A DNA stretch of 64,000 nt from JBHYDC01 sp051861205 (GCA_051861205.1 JBHYDC010000014.1:1-64000), one strand, 5' to 3'. Positions 50,696-59,258 are shown, numbered from the stretch's first letter. Program-made: numbers and translations. The notes: a model not told the origin generated them from the sequence alone.

Positions 50696-51463
50696 CTATT
50701 CCTCGATGCCCACCACATCCGGCGTTTCCCACGCCAGATGTTGCCCGCCGTCGAGCGCCAGCATTTGGCCGGTGAAACTTGGCGTGTTCAAAAGAAACCG
50801 CACGGCGCCGGTAATCTCGGTCATGCTCGGACCACGTTTGAGCGGCACCGCGCTCGCCTGCTTCTGAAAGTCCGCCGCGCTCTGGCGCGTGTTGGCGAGC
50901 GTCGGACCGGGCCCGATGCCGACGACACGAACACGCGGCGCCAGCGCCTGAGCCAACGTCTGCGTAGCGGTCCACAAAGCGGCCTTGGCAAGCGTATAAG
51001 AGAAAAACAGCGGCGTGAGGCGCCAGACCCGTTGATCGATGAGATTGATCACCGTGCCGTCCACACCGCCCGGCAGCCGCACGGCTACGTCGCGAGCCAG
51101 AAAAACCGGGGCGGTGAGGTTCACCGTCATATGTCGCTGGTAAAGGTCCAGGTCGAGCGAAAGCACGTCGTCGCGCTCGAACATCGAAGCGTTGTTCACC
51201 AACACCGACACGGGCCCAAGCGCCGCTTCGGCCTCCGGTATGATGCGCGCGACGGCGGACATGTCCGACAGATCGGCGGCAATGACCACAGCACGGCCCT
51301 GACCAAGCCGGATCTCACCGGCAAGCGCCTCGGCGTCTTCCCGCGACCGATTGCAATGGATGGCAACCGCGTAACCCTCGGCCGCCAGATCGAGAGCAAT
51401 GGCCCGGCCGATCCTGCGGCCAGCACCGGTTACGACAGCCACCCCTTTTTCGTGACGATACAT
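50696..51463 (-). CDS. Short-chain dehydrogenase/reductase (pteridine-reductase-like)
   Basis: The 255-residue Rossmann protein has GVAVVTGAGRRIGRAIALDL, where Arg-Arg replaces the usual spacing of TGxxxGIG as in FolM/pteridine reductases, IHCNRSREDAEAL for NADPH preference, VLVNNASMFERDDVL, and the catalytic region FFSYTLAKAALWTATQTLA with Tyr and Lys. The C-terminal GQMLALDGGQHLAWE is standard. The reaction may be reduction of dihydromonapterin or dihydrofolate, but sequence alone is not decisive. The ATG at 51463 follows GGTGGGG. It lies 107 bases downstream of the uvrC start on the same strand. Confidence 0.86.
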   Translation of the reverse strand: MYRHEKGVAVVTGAGRRIGRAIALDLAAEGYAVAIHCNRSREDAEALAGEIRLGQGRAVVIAADLSDMSAVARIIPEAEAALGPVSVLVNNASMFERDDVLSLDLDLYQRHMTVNLTAPVFLARDVAVRLPGGVDGTVINLIDQRVWRLTPLFFSYTLAKAALWTATQTLAQALAPRVRVVGIGPGPTLANTRQSAADFQKQASAVPLKRGPSMTEITGAVRFLLNTPSFTGQMLALDGGQHLAWETPDVVGIEE

Positions 51464-51953
51464 TCCCCACCCGATCCTTAACGCCGACATAGCGGTAGCT
51501 TACCCCCACCTATACGGGTGTTCACAACAATTGGTTCAGTCGGCTTTGGAATCCGGCCGGTCACGACCACTGAACCGCCCATATTGCCAAGGCACATTTT
51601 TTATCAAGAAAACTCTCATTTTTGGCATTTAGTTGCAGGAACTACGTAATATATTGGCAAAACCTGAATTAACTTCCCGTTTTGTTAAAATTTACTGCGT
51701 TAATGGAACGCCTGAAATGCCGACAATACATCAATAAATCACCTGTTACTGCTTTACAACTGCTTCGGTATTCCCTTTTTGCGCCACAATATTGCCTCGA
51801 CTACACAAAATCACGGCCGCAATCTAGGGCCAGCTTACACTCGATCCACGAACATCGCGCTAGCAGCATCAACTGCCCTGCTGCCGTTGTGAAAAGGAAT
51901 GACCGCGAGACGTCCCTTCCAGGTCGATGCGGTCGAGCATAAGGAGTTGTTTT
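51464..51953. other. AT-rich upstream region of the porin gene
   Basis: These 490 bases contain no gene; the frame 51682-51942 has no domain or fitting composition. The stretch 51590-51790 is AT-rich. A perfect dyad GGTTCAGT (51533-51540) / ACTGAACC (51569-51576) lies close to the SDR start. The length suggests a long 5' leader for the outer-membrane gene, usual for abundant Rhizobiales porins. Confidence 0.55.
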
Positions 51954-52610
51954 ATGAATAGAGTGATCGCAGCGCTGCTCGCTGGGTCCGCCCTGATTGC
52001 GGCCGCACCGGCTTTGGCCGCCGATCTGCCCGAACCTGTTCCGGTGGCGCCCGCCATGGAGCCACTCCCAACGGCATTCGACTGGACTGGCGTCTATGTC
52101 GGTGCAAACTTCGGTTATCTCTGGGGCACCTACGATACGGACATCGACGGCAGCAGCTTTGATAACGACAACATTACCGGCGGCCTGTTCGTCGGCTACA
52201 ATTACATGGCGACGCCGAATGTGCTGATCGGTGCCGAAGCCGACATCAATCTCGGGCCGAGCGACGATTTCTCGATTGCCGGCGACAGCTACGATACGTC
52301 GGTCTGGTACGGAACCCTGCGCGCCCGCGTCGGCTACGCCTTCGACAGCTTCCTCGTCTACGGCACCGGCGGTTTTGCGTTCGCGAACGCGGACATCGAC
52401 GGTCCCGGCGATGACGATTCCAATACGCACTTCGGTTGGACCATCGGCGCCGGCGTCGAAGCGGCTTTGACGCAGAATGTCACGGCTCGGCTTGAGTATC
52501 AGTACATCGACACGAGCGACGAAAGCTATTCCGGCGGCGGCCTTGCCGGCGATTTCAATACCGATTTCGACGCCCAGATCGTTCGGGTTGGCCTCGCCTA
52601 CAAGTTCTGA
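51954..52610 (+). CDS. Omp25/RopB-like outer membrane beta-barrel protein
   Basis: The 218-residue protein has a clear signal peptide (VIAALLAGSALIAAAPALAA), then DWTGVYVGANFGYLWGTYD, the opening of the Omp25/RopB family, strands such as NVLIGAEADINLG and VWYGTLRARVGYAFDSFLVY, and ends with QIVRVGLAYKF with the C-terminal Phe required for barrel assembly. The mature protein should be an eight-stranded barrel that is abundant in the outer membrane. AAGGAG is seven bases before the ATG at 51954, and a perfect 11-bp terminator follows. Strong expression is expected. Confidence 0.94.
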   Translation: MNRVIAALLAGSALIAAAPALAADLPEPVPVAPAMEPLPTAFDWTGVYVGANFGYLWGTYDTDIDGSSFDNDNITGGLFVGYNYMATPNVLIGAEADINLGPSDDFSIAGDSYDTSVWYGTLRARVGYAFDSFLVYGTGGFAFANADIDGPGDDDSNTHFGWTIGAGVEAALTQNVTARLEYQYIDTSDESYSGGGLAGDFNTDFDAQIVRVGLAYKF

Positions 52611-52634
52611 CGCGGTCACAATCCGGCAATCTAG

Positions 52635-52664
52635 AAGGCCCGGTCTAACGACCGGGCCTTTTTT
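52635..52664 (+). terminator. Strong terminator of the outer-membrane gene
   Basis: AAGGCCCGGTC (52635-52645) pairs perfectly with GACCGGGCCTT (52650-52660) around a TAAC loop and ends in a T-run, 25 bases past the stop. Confidence 0.95.
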
Positions 52665-52792
52665 CAATTGTCCTTGCCGCTCGATAACGCGCCACTAGCC
52701 CTTTCACCCCATGAATCCCCGCTGCTTCACCCTTGCTCATCGGTCCCTGCCCGTGTCATGGATCGGCGACCGCCGACCGCCATCATCGGACC

Positions 52793-53362
52793 ATGCAGAC
52801 AGCACTCTCCCTTCCCAACATCCTGACCTACCTGCGCATCCTGGCTGTGCCGCTGGTCGCAGCATGCTTCCACATCGAGGGAGACACGGGCCGTTGGCTT
52901 GCCTTCGGCTTGTTCTGTGCCGCCTCCATCACCGACTATTTCGACGGCTATCTCGCGCGCCTGTGGGCGCAGCAATCCTCGCTTGGGCGGATGCTGGACC
53001 CGATCGCGGATAAGCTGCTGGTGGCCGTCAGCCTGCTCGTTCTGGCGGGGGCTGGAACGATCGGCGGATGGTCGCTCTGGGCCGCCGTGATCATTTTGAT
53101 GCGCGAGATTTTCGTGTCGGGGCTGCGCGAGTTTTTGGCCGAACTCAAGGTCAGCGTTCCCGTCACCAGACTTGCAAAATGGAAGACGACGATCCAACTG
53201 CTGGCAATCGGCTTCCTCTTGGCCGGTCCGGCGGCGGACAAACTGCTGCCCGGCACAAGCGAGGTTGGCCTCGCCATGCTGTGGACGGCCGCGCTGGTGA
53301 CGCTCTACACCGGATACGACTATTTCCGTGCGGGCGTCGGCTATCTCATGGAGAAGACGTGA
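52793..53362 (+). CDS. pgsA: CDP-diacylglycerol-glycerol-3-phosphate 3-phosphatidyltransferase PgsA
   Basis: The 189-residue membrane enzyme makes phosphatidylglycerophosphate. It starts MQTALSLPNILTYLRILAVP and has the CDP-alcohol phosphotransferase motif in DYFDGYLARLWAQ then LGRMLDPIADK, whose Asp residues bind the metal. Four to five membrane helices are visible. The ATG at 52793 is the family start. Its stop overlaps the moaD start by one base (TGATG). The order uvrC ... pgsA-moaD-moaE is common in alphaproteobacteria; here an SDR and the porin lie between uvrC and pgsA. Confidence 0.96.
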   Translation: MQTALSLPNILTYLRILAVPLVAACFHIEGDTGRWLAFGLFCAASITDYFDGYLARLWAQQSSLGRMLDPIADKLLVAVSLLVLAGAGTIGGWSLWAAVIILMREIFVSGLREFLAELKVSVPVTRLAKWKTTIQLLAIGFLLAGPAADKLLPGTSEVGLAMLWTAALVTLYTGYDYFRAGVGYLMEKT

Positions 53363-53619
53363 TGAGCGTCAGGCTCGTCTATTTCGCCTGGATCCGTGAA
53401 CGCATCGGCATGCCCGAGGAAACGGTGGATCTGCCGGCCAATCTTGCGACCGTGGGCGATGTTCTGACGTGGCTGGCGGCGCGCGGCGAGGGCTATGCCT
53501 ACGCGCTGGAATCGCCCTCGACCATCCGCGTTGCCGTCGACCACGCCCATGTCGGTCACGACCAACCGCTTGGCGCACCCCGCGAAATTGCCCTGTTTCC
53601 GCCGATGACGGGAGGCTAG
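53362..53619 (+). CDS. moaD: Molybdopterin synthase sulfur-carrier subunit MoaD
   Basis: The 85-residue ubiquitin-like carrier starts MSVRLVYFAWIRERIGMPEE and ends with the required double Gly (FPPMTGG), which becomes the thiocarboxylate that MoaE uses on precursor Z. ATLATVGDVLTWLAARG-like features and VAVDHAHVGHDQPL complete the fold. It overlaps pgsA by one base and precedes moaE by two, forming an operon. The cofactor would serve MsrP and other Mo enzymes. Confidence 0.96.
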   Translation: MSVRLVYFAWIRERIGMPEETVDLPANLATVGDVLTWLAARGEGYAYALESPSTIRVAVDHAHVGHDQPLGAPREIALFPPMTGG

Positions 53620-53621
53620 CG

Positions 53622-54086
53622 ATGGCCGGACCGATGTGCGTCGTCCGCGTTCAGGCCGAGGATTTCGACATCGCAGCCGAGATCGCAGCCGTTCACGCCG
53701 GGCGCACGGATGTTGGCGCGGTGACAAGTTTCCTGGGTCTCTGCCGAGACGAAGGCGGCAAGTTGGCCGCTTTGGAATTGGAGCATTATGCCGGCATGGC
53801 GGAGGCCGAAATCGGCCGCGTCGTGGACGACGCGCTTGCCCGCTGGCCGCTGACGGCCGTCACGGTTATCCACCGCTTCGGCCGGATTTCCCCAGGCGAG
53901 CGGATCGTGGCGGTGATCACCGCCTCGTTCCATCGCACCGCAGCCTTCGAGGCGGCCGAGTTCCTCATGGATTACCTGAAAACGCGCGCGCCGTTCTGGA
54001 AGAAAGAGCACCTGGCCGACGGCACCTCGGGAGCCTGGGTCGAAGCCAAGACCGCCGATGATGAGCGGGCCGGGCGCTGGGGCTGA
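53622..54086 (+). CDS. moaE: Molybdopterin synthase catalytic subunit MoaE
   Basis: The 154-residue subunit inserts sulfur into precursor Z with MoaD. Features are DVGAVTSFLGLCRDEGGKL, LELEHYAGMAEAEIGRV, VTVIHRFGRISPGERIVAVI and the catalytic Lys segment FLMDYLKTRAPFWKKEHL. Length is normal. The ATG at 53622 follows GGGAGG and comes two bases after the moaD stop, so translation is coupled. Confidence 0.96.
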   Translation: MAGPMCVVRVQAEDFDIAAEIAAVHAGRTDVGAVTSFLGLCRDEGGKLAALELEHYAGMAEAEIGRVVDDALARWPLTAVTVIHRFGRISPGERIVAVITASFHRTAAFEAAEFLMDYLKTRAPFWKKEHLADGTSGAWVEAKTADDERAGRWG

Positions 54087-54089
54087 GGC

Positions 54090-54452
54090 TCAAGTGATCG
54101 CGAGATCGACGGCTCCGGCCACCCCTGCACCAATGATCAGGATACAGGAAAAAGCCGAGCGGAATTCATTCTTGGGATGAAGGAGGAAGCCGACGTTCAG
54201 AGCGACGTGCACGATCATGAAGACATTCAGCCAAAAGACCACGGCTTCGTTGGCCCCGCCTATCTGCGTTCCAAAGATCGCCCAGAGCAAAAGCACGTAA
54301 AGCGGAACATGTGCTGCCACAAAGGCGATGTAACCGGCGCTGTCGCTCATCCAGGAAAAGAAGGGATGGATGCGCCACTCCCGGCATTTCACCGCGTCAA
54401 GTTCATGCGCGGTCAGAAATCCGAAACCGACCAGAAACGCCAGATGCTCCAT
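54090..54452 (-). CDS. DUF6713-like small membrane protein
   Basis: The 120-residue protein has four predicted membrane helices. The N-terminus reads MEHLAFLVGFGFLTAHELDA followed by VKCREWRIHPFFSWM, the His-Glu-Leu-Asp and Arg-Ile-His-Pro motif shared by this little-known family. The rest is hydrophobic (YIAFVAAHVPLYVLLLWAIF and FWLNVFMIVHVALNVGFLL). Function is unknown. The start is one of two nearby ATGs (54452 or 54464); I prefer 54452 as the conserved start. It is convergent with moaE and ends the downstream minus-strand group with the cupin 50 bases upstream. Confidence 0.72.
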   Translation of the reverse strand: MEHLAFLVGFGFLTAHELDAVKCREWRIHPFFSWMSDSAGYIAFVAAHVPLYVLLLWAIFGTQIGGANEAVVFWLNVFMIVHVALNVGFLLHPKNEFRSAFSCILIIGAGVAGAVDLAIT

Positions 54453-54502
54453 ATCGCCCCACATTCTTTCAGAGGCGATGCCCCTTCGCGCCAAGCTTCC
54501 GC

Positions 54503-54829
54503 TCAGCCCTCTCCGCCCTTCGGGCCCCAGAAGATCACCCAGGTCTGAAAATCATCGGAAAACCCTTCGAAACGGTGTTCGACGCCGGCTTTCACGAAGA
54601 TCACGTCGCCCGGCCCGAACGCCCGGCGATCCCCAGCCATGTTGAACATGCCCGTTCCCGACGCGACGAGGTAGAGTTCGTCCTGATCATGCGGCGTCTG
54701 GCTGTCGCCTCCGATCGGGGCGTAAAGCTCCACCGACATCGAGCCGTTTTGCATCATCGTCACAAACGGACGCTCGGCGTCGAACAGCGCTTCACGGGCG
54801 GCGGCAAGCGACACGAGCCAATCGGACAT
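54503..54829 (-). CDS. Cupin domain protein
   Basis: The 108-residue single-domain cupin has YAPIGGDSQTPHDQDELYLV, where the H-x-D-x-E-L-Y pattern supplies metal ligands, and GMFNMAGDRRAFGPGDVIFV with VKAGVEHRFEGFSD for the second cupin motif. The reaction is unknown; similar small cupins bind metals and act as isomerases, dioxygenases or sensors. The ATG at 54829 follows GGAG. It is separated from ilvE by a terminator, so it is likely transcribed alone or from its own promoter. Confidence 0.9.
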   Translation of the reverse strand: MSDWLVSLAAAREALFDAERPFVTMMQNGSMSVELYAPIGGDSQTPHDQDELYLVASGTGMFNMAGDRRAFGPGDVIFVKAGVEHRFEGFSDDFQTWVIFWGPKGGEG

Positions 54830-54855
54830 TGAGGAACTCCAGGCCACCCCAATCG

Positions 54856-54886
54856 AAAAGAGCCCTTCCGGGATGGAAGGGCTCTC
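54856..54886 (-). terminator. Terminator of ilvE (bidirectional stem)
   Basis: AGAGCCCTTCC (54859-54869) pairs perfectly with GGAAGGGCTCT (54875-54885) across a five-base loop; on the minus strand it is followed by TTTTC. It lies 9-39 bases past the ilvE stop. Confidence 0.92.
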
Positions 54887-54894
54887 GTTTGCCG

Positions 54895-55791
54895 TTACTC
54901 GGCGGCGGCGGCATGCGGCTTCGGCTGCACTTCGGCCGAATAGGCGTTCATCAGAGTTTCGCTGATCTTGGCCGGCTGGAAACGATGCGGGCCGATCTCG
55001 GACACCGGCGTCACCTCGGCGGCGGTGCCGCAAATGAAGCATTCGGTGAAGCTCGGCAGTTCGTCGGGCTGAATGTGCCGTTCGACAACCGGGATATCGA
55101 GGCGGCCGGCAAGCTCGATCACCGTCTGCCGGGTGATGCCGTTGAGGAAGCAATCGGGGGTCGGCGTATGAACGACGCCATCCCTAACGAAGAACATGTT
55201 GGCGCCGGTCGCCTCGGCCACATAGCCCCGATAATCCAGCATCATCGCATCCGAATAGCCCTTGGCTTCGGCGGCGTGCTTGGAGATCGTGCAGATCATG
55301 TAGAGCCCGGCCGCCTTGGACCGGCAGGGCGCGGTGCGCGGATCCGGCCGGCGATATTCGGCCATGTCGAGACGAATACCCTTGAGACGGTCTTCAGGAT
55401 TGAAATAGCTCGGCCATTCCCAGGCCGCGATCGCCAGATGAATGGTGTTGTGCTGGGCCGAAACGCCCATCATCTCAGACCCGCGCCAAGCGATCGGGCG
55501 AAGGTAAGCGTCTTTCAACCCCGTCCGGGCCAGCGTTTCCACACAGGCCGCGTCGATCTGATCGGCGCTGTAGGGGATCTTGAAGCCGAGGATGCGACCG
55601 GATTCGATCAGCCGGTCGGTATGGGCGCGCAGCTTGAAAATTTCGCCGCCATAGGCCCGTTCGCCCTCGAACACCGCGCTCGCATAATGCAGACCATGGG
55701 TGAGCACGTGCACCTTTGCGTCTTTCCAATCGACGAACTTGCCGTCGAACCAGATGACGCCGTCGCGACTGTCGAAAGGAACGCTAGCCAT
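54895..55791 (-). CDS. ilvE: Branched-chain amino acid aminotransferase
   Basis: The 298-residue class IV aminotransferase completes isoleucine, leucine and valine synthesis. It starts MASVPFDSRDGVIWFDGKFV, has VHVLTHGLHYASAVFEGERA, AYLRPIAWRGSEMMGV, the PLP-lysine region AAGLYMICTISKHAAEAKGY and the VAEATGANMFFVRDG segment. The ATG at 55791 has GGGAG six bases upstream; the frame extends to 55923 without homology. It is divergent from the MarR operon across 284 bases. Confidence 0.95.
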   Translation of the reverse strand: MASVPFDSRDGVIWFDGKFVDWKDAKVHVLTHGLHYASAVFEGERAYGGEIFKLRAHTDRLIESGRILGFKIPYSADQIDAACVETLARTGLKDAYLRPIAWRGSEMMGVSAQHNTIHLAIAAWEWPSYFNPEDRLKGIRLDMAEYRRPDPRTAPCRSKAAGLYMICTISKHAAEAKGYSDAMMLDYRGYVAEATGANMFFVRDGVVHTPTPDCFLNGITRQTVIELAGRLDIPVVERHIQPDELPSFTECFICGTAAEVTPVSEIGPHRFQPAKISETLMNAYSAEVQPKPHAAAAE

Positions 55792-56075
55792 TTCCATCTC
55801 CCACCGGGGTTCTTGTTGGACGAATGCCATCGCGCAGGTTCGCGCGGACACCTTGACTGTGAAGCGCCGGAGAGGCGCCTCGGATATCGGGAGCAGCCTT
55901 GCCGGAGGGGCAAAGGCCAGCATCCGTGACCTGTATTTTGCGTCGCGGCGGCCGAGCGTCTATGATCAGCCCGAACCGAACCAAGACCGCGCCACTTTGG
56001 ATCGACCGGCCACTCGCGACCGATCCTTTCGTGTTGATGGTGTTTGGGGTAACAATTGAACGCGAATAAGTCAAC

Positions 56076-56597
56076 ATGGCTGACATATATTTCGTGAGCG
56101 ACACTTTGCCGATGTCCCCGCGCCGCTCTTCCGGCGATGCGGGGGAGGAAAGCGCGATCGATTTCGAGTTGATCGAGTTTTTCTTCTTCGCCTACCGCGA
56201 TTTCGTGGCCGAGCCCGATCAGGCGCTTTCGGCGCTCGGCTTCGGCCGCGCCCATCACCGGGTTTTGCATTTTGTGAACCGCGCGCCGGGGCTGAGCGTC
56301 ACGGACCTGCTCGACACCTTGCGGATTACCAAGCAGAGCCTTGGGCGGGTGCTGAAGCAACTGATCGACGACGGCTATATCGAGCAGGAGCAAGGCCCTG
56401 TGGACCGGCGCCAACGCCTGCTTCGGACCACACCGAAGGGACGGCGGCTCGCACTCGATCTTGCAGCCGGTCAGTCCCGCCGGATCGAGGCGGCGCTGGC
56501 TGATATGCCGGAGGGAACGCGCGGCACGGTGCGCGCCTTCCTCGACCGAATGGTTGACCGCACGGCGAACCAAGCCCCGATCGACGACGAGACATGA
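56076..56597 (+). CDS. MarR family transcriptional regulator
   Basis: The 173-residue protein has a winged helix of MarR type: LGFGRAHHRVLHFVNRAPGL, SVTDLLDTLRITKQSLGRVL and YIEQEQGPVDRRQRLLRTTP. Helices at both ends form the dimer interface. It is the first gene of an operon with the response regulator and kinase, overlapping the former as ATGA. Such a MarR-regulator-kinase arrangement with ilvE divergent is familiar from other Rhizobiales, though its signal is unknown. A short dyad GTCA/TGAC (56070-56084) covers its start codon and could be an operator. Confidence 0.9.
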   Translation: MADIYFVSDTLPMSPRRSSGDAGEESAIDFELIEFFFFAYRDFVAEPDQALSALGFGRAHHRVLHFVNRAPGLSVTDLLDTLRITKQSLGRVLKQLIDDGYIEQEQGPVDRRQRLLRTTPKGRRLALDLAAGQSRRIEAALADMPEGTRGTVRAFLDRMVDRTANQAPIDDET

Positions 56598-57307
56598 TCA
56601 TGGCGCAGCCCCAGAAAAAGCCGTTGGATGGAGCCGACCATGTGCTGGTGGTCGACGACGACAGCCGCATCCGGCAGCTTCTATCGAAATATCTGGGCTC
56701 CAACGGCTTTCGCGTCACTGGTGCGGGCGATGCGGCGGAAGCCCGGCGCAAGCTTTCGGCGATCCATTTCGACCTGATCATTCTCGACGTCATGATGCCG
56801 GGTGAGGACGGTCTGTCGCTCACACGCGGCCTGAAAGCAGAGGGCGACGTGCCGATCCTGCTTCTAACCGCAAGGGCCGAGGGCGAGGACCGGGTCAAAG
56901 GGCTGGAAAGCGGCGCGGACGACTATCTCTCCAAGCCGTTCGAGCCGCGCGAACTCTTGCTACGGCTGAACAATCTTCTGAAGCGCCGCCCCGGCGTACC
57001 GCCTGCCATCGAGCGCGAATCCATCCGCTTCGGCCGCTTCAGCTATGATCTGAAGCGCGAGGACTTGAAGGAGGGCGCCGAGCCGGTGCGCCTGACCGAC
57101 CGGGAGCGCCAGCTTCTGACCCTGTTCGCGACCGCACCGGATGGAACCGTTTCGCGCGAGGCTCTGGTGGGAACCGAGGCCGGCGTCGGGGAACGCACCA
57201 TCGACGTGCAGATCAACCGCCTTCGCCGCAAGATCGAGGACGACCCGACAAACCCGTTCCACCTCCAAACCGTTCGAGGCGTCGGCTACCGCCTGCGTTT
57301 CGAGTGA
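56594..57307 (+). CDS. OmpR-family two-component response regulator
   Basis: The 237-residue protein has a receiver domain with phosphoacceptor Asp65 (FDLIILDVMMPGEDGLS), the acidic pair in VLVVDDDSRIRQ and the conserved Lys in DDYLSKPFEPRELLL, followed by a winged-helix output domain with LTDRERQLLTLFATAPDGTV and RTIDVQINRLRRKIEDDPTN, and the terminal TVRGVGYRLRFE. It is between the MarR gene and the kinase with four-base overlaps on both sides (ATGA, GTGA). Confidence 0.95.
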   Translation: MIMAQPQKKPLDGADHVLVVDDDSRIRQLLSKYLGSNGFRVTGAGDAAEARRKLSAIHFDLIILDVMMPGEDGLSLTRGLKAEGDVPILLLTARAEGEDRVKGLESGADDYLSKPFEPRELLLRLNNLLKRRPGVPPAIERESIRFGRFSYDLKREDLKEGAEPVRLTDRERQLLTLFATAPDGTVSREALVGTEAGVGERTIDVQINRLRRKIEDDPTNPFHLQTVRGVGYRLRFE

Positions 57308-58782
57308 CGATCATGCAGGACCAAGACATCAGCCCCGGCGAACAGGCCGACGAGGCAGACGGCCTCGGTAGCCGGATATTCAAGCGTGGCGACAGCTATG
57401 TCCGCGCCGTTCGGGGCCTCCTGCGCAGCATCATGCCCACGCCCGTCTTGAAGGGCTGGAGCCTGACCGGGCGCCTTTTCAGCAGCATACTTCCCAAGGG
57501 CCTGCTCGGGCGCTCGCTGCTCATCATCGTCGCACCGATGTTGATCCTCTTGATGGTGCTAACCTCGGTATTCATGGACCGGCATTGGGCCCTGGTCACC
57601 GCGCGCCTATCAGATGGAATGGTGCGCAACATCGCAGCCCTGGTTGACCTGATCGAGCGGCAACCGCCCGGCGCCGATCTCTCCTCGATCACGGAGATTG
57701 CCCGCAACCGGATGAAAATCCGGATGCGGGTTCTTCCCGCTGGCGAACTTGGCCCCGATAACCGTTCCTATCTCGGCCTTTTGGACACCACGCTATCGAG
57801 CGCGCTGCGCGGCCAGATCAAACGTCCGTTTTCGCTCGACGTCGGCGAGCGAACCAGCAACATCGAAATCCGCGTGCCGATCGATCGGGGAACCCTGCGC
57901 GTGGTGTTTCCGCGCAACTTGGCCTATGCGGCCAACTGGCACTTCTTCCTGGTCTGGATGGGGGGCGTCGGGCTTGGCCTTGTCGTCGTGTCCGTGGTCT
58001 TCATTCGCAATCAGATCAAGCCGATCCAGCGGCTGGCCAATGCCGCCGAAGCTTTCGGGAAAGGCCGGCCGGTCGGCAGTTTCGCCCCGCAGGGCGCGCG
58101 CGAGGTTCGGCGCGCCGCCCTTGCCTTCATCGAGATGCGCCGCCGGATCGAACGACAACTGGAACAGCGCACGACCATGCTGGCCGGCGTGAGCCACGAC
58201 CTTCGCACCGTGCTGACCCGCTTCCGGCTGGAACTCGCGTTGCTTCCGGACGGCGAGGAAACCGAGGACATGCGCCGCGACATCGACGAGATGGAGGCGA
58301 TGCTGGAGGCCTATGTGGCCTTTGCCAAGGGCGATGCCGACGAAGGCAGCGAACCGGTGGACGTGGAGGCCGCCATCGCTGACGTCGCGACGCGAACCGC
58401 CACAGGCGATGTAGCGGTTTCCACCGTATTTCAGGGCCCCCCGCTGGTGTCGCTGCGGCCGGGCGCTTTCCGCCGTCTCGTCGGCAACCTTGTCGGCAAT
58501 GCTGTGCGCTATGGGCGGAGCCAGGTGGAGGTTGCCGCCGAACACCGCGACGGTTGGTTGTCGCTGCGCGTCGACGACGATGGTCCGGGAATACCTGAAA
58601 CGGAACGGGAAGCTGTATTCCGGCCGTTCTACAGGCTCGACATAGCCCGCAACCAGGACATCCCCGGAACCGGCCTCGGTCTTGCCATCGCCCGTGACGT
58701 CGCGCGCAGCCATGGCGGCGACGTACGGCTTGAGAACAGCCCCCTCGGAGGCCTAAGAGCCGTCGTCCGTTTGCCCGGCTGA
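57304..58782 (+). CDS. EnvZ-like sensor histidine kinase
   Basis: The 492-residue kinase has a cytoplasmic N-terminus, a first membrane helix near residues 72-92 (LLIIVAPMLILLMVLTSVFM), a periplasmic domain of about 120 residues, a second helix (MGGVGLGLVVVSVVFIRN), a HAMP domain, the H-box GVSHDLRTVLTRFRLELALL (His near 298), and the ATP-binding N-box, G1 and G2 segments (NLVGNAVRYG, DDDGPGIPE, GTGLGLAIARDVARSHGG). The GTG at 57304 overlaps the regulator stop; ATG 57313 is possible. Its last codons enter the 23-bp repeat. Confidence 0.94.
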   Translation: MTIMQDQDISPGEQADEADGLGSRIFKRGDSYVRAVRGLLRSIMPTPVLKGWSLTGRLFSSILPKGLLGRSLLIIVAPMLILLMVLTSVFMDRHWALVTARLSDGMVRNIAALVDLIERQPPGADLSSITEIARNRMKIRMRVLPAGELGPDNRSYLGLLDTTLSSALRGQIKRPFSLDVGERTSNIEIRVPIDRGTLRVVFPRNLAYAANWHFFLVWMGGVGLGLVVVSVVFIRNQIKPIQRLANAAEAFGKGRPVGSFAPQGAREVRRAALAFIEMRRRIERQLEQRTTMLAGVSHDLRTVLTRFRLELALLPDGEETEDMRRDIDEMEAMLEAYVAFAKGDADEGSEPVDVEAAIADVATRTATGDVAVSTVFQGPPLVSLRPGAFRRLVGNLVGNAVRYGRSQVEVAAEHRDGWLSLRVDDDGPGIPETEREAVFRPFYRLDIARNQDIPGTGLGLAIARDVARSHGGDVRLENSPLGGLRAVVRLPG

Positions 58783-58870
58783 AACCCTTGATTCAGCCCG
58801 GCTGAAACCCTTGATTCAGCCCGGCTGAAACCCTTGATTCAGCCCGGTTGAAACCCTTGATTCAACCCGG
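58773..58870 (+). repeat. 23-bp tandem repeat, four copies, across the kinase stop codon
   Basis: Units GCCCGGCTGAAACCC + TTGATTCA lie head to tail at 58773-58795, 58796-58818, 58819-58841 and 58842-58864; the fourth has one change (GGTTG). A partial unit follows. The kinase stop TGA (58780-58782) is in the first unit. Adjacent units form stems such as TTCAGCCCGGCTGAA, so the 3' end can fold into several small hairpins. There are no spacers, so this is not a CRISPR array. Confidence 0.95.
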
Positions 58871-58898
58871 CCAAACATCGTCCTTCAACCCCGCCCCA

Positions 58899-59258
58899 TC
58901 AAAATAGCCGTCCGCCGATCGGCACGCTCTTGTCGGGGGTCATCAGCACAACGTCGCCGTTCTCGTCCGGCACACCGAGCGTCAGAACCTCCGAGCGCAT
59001 CGGGCCGATCTGGCGCGGCGGGAAATTCACGACACCCATCACGAGGCGTCCGACAAGGTCGTCCGGCGTGTAATGCACGGTGATCTGCGCCGACGACCGT
59101 TTCAGCCCGATTTCGGGGCCGAAATCGATCACCAACTTATACGCCGGCTTGCGCGCTTCCTTGAAAACCAAGGCCTCGACGATCCGGCCGACGCGCACGT
59201 CCACCTTCATGAAATCGTCGAAGGCGATCAGGGCAGACGGCGCAGCGGCTTCGGTCAT
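58899..59258 (-). CDS. csaA: tRNA-binding protein CsaA
   Basis: The 119-residue protein is a single OB-fold tRNA-binding domain. It opens SALIAFDDFMKVDVRVGRIV, continues with KPAYKLVIDFGPEIGLKRSS, VMGVVNFPPRQIGPMRSEVL, and ends VVLMTPDKSVPIGGRLF. The family binds tRNA and is proposed to help protein export or quality control. The start MTEAAAPSALI at 59258 is normal. It converges on the kinase; the tandem repeat lies between their stops. Confidence 0.94.
   Translation of the reverse strand: MTEAAAPSALIAFDDFMKVDVRVGRIVEALVFKEARKPAYKLVIDFGPEIGLKRSSAQITVHYTPDDLVGRLVMGVVNFPPRQIGPMRSEVLTLGVPDENGDVVLMTPDKSVPIGGRLF

Noticed and set aside
58773..58870. Possible CRISPR array
   Set aside because: The 23-bp units are directly adjacent without spacers and there are no cas genes in the window.
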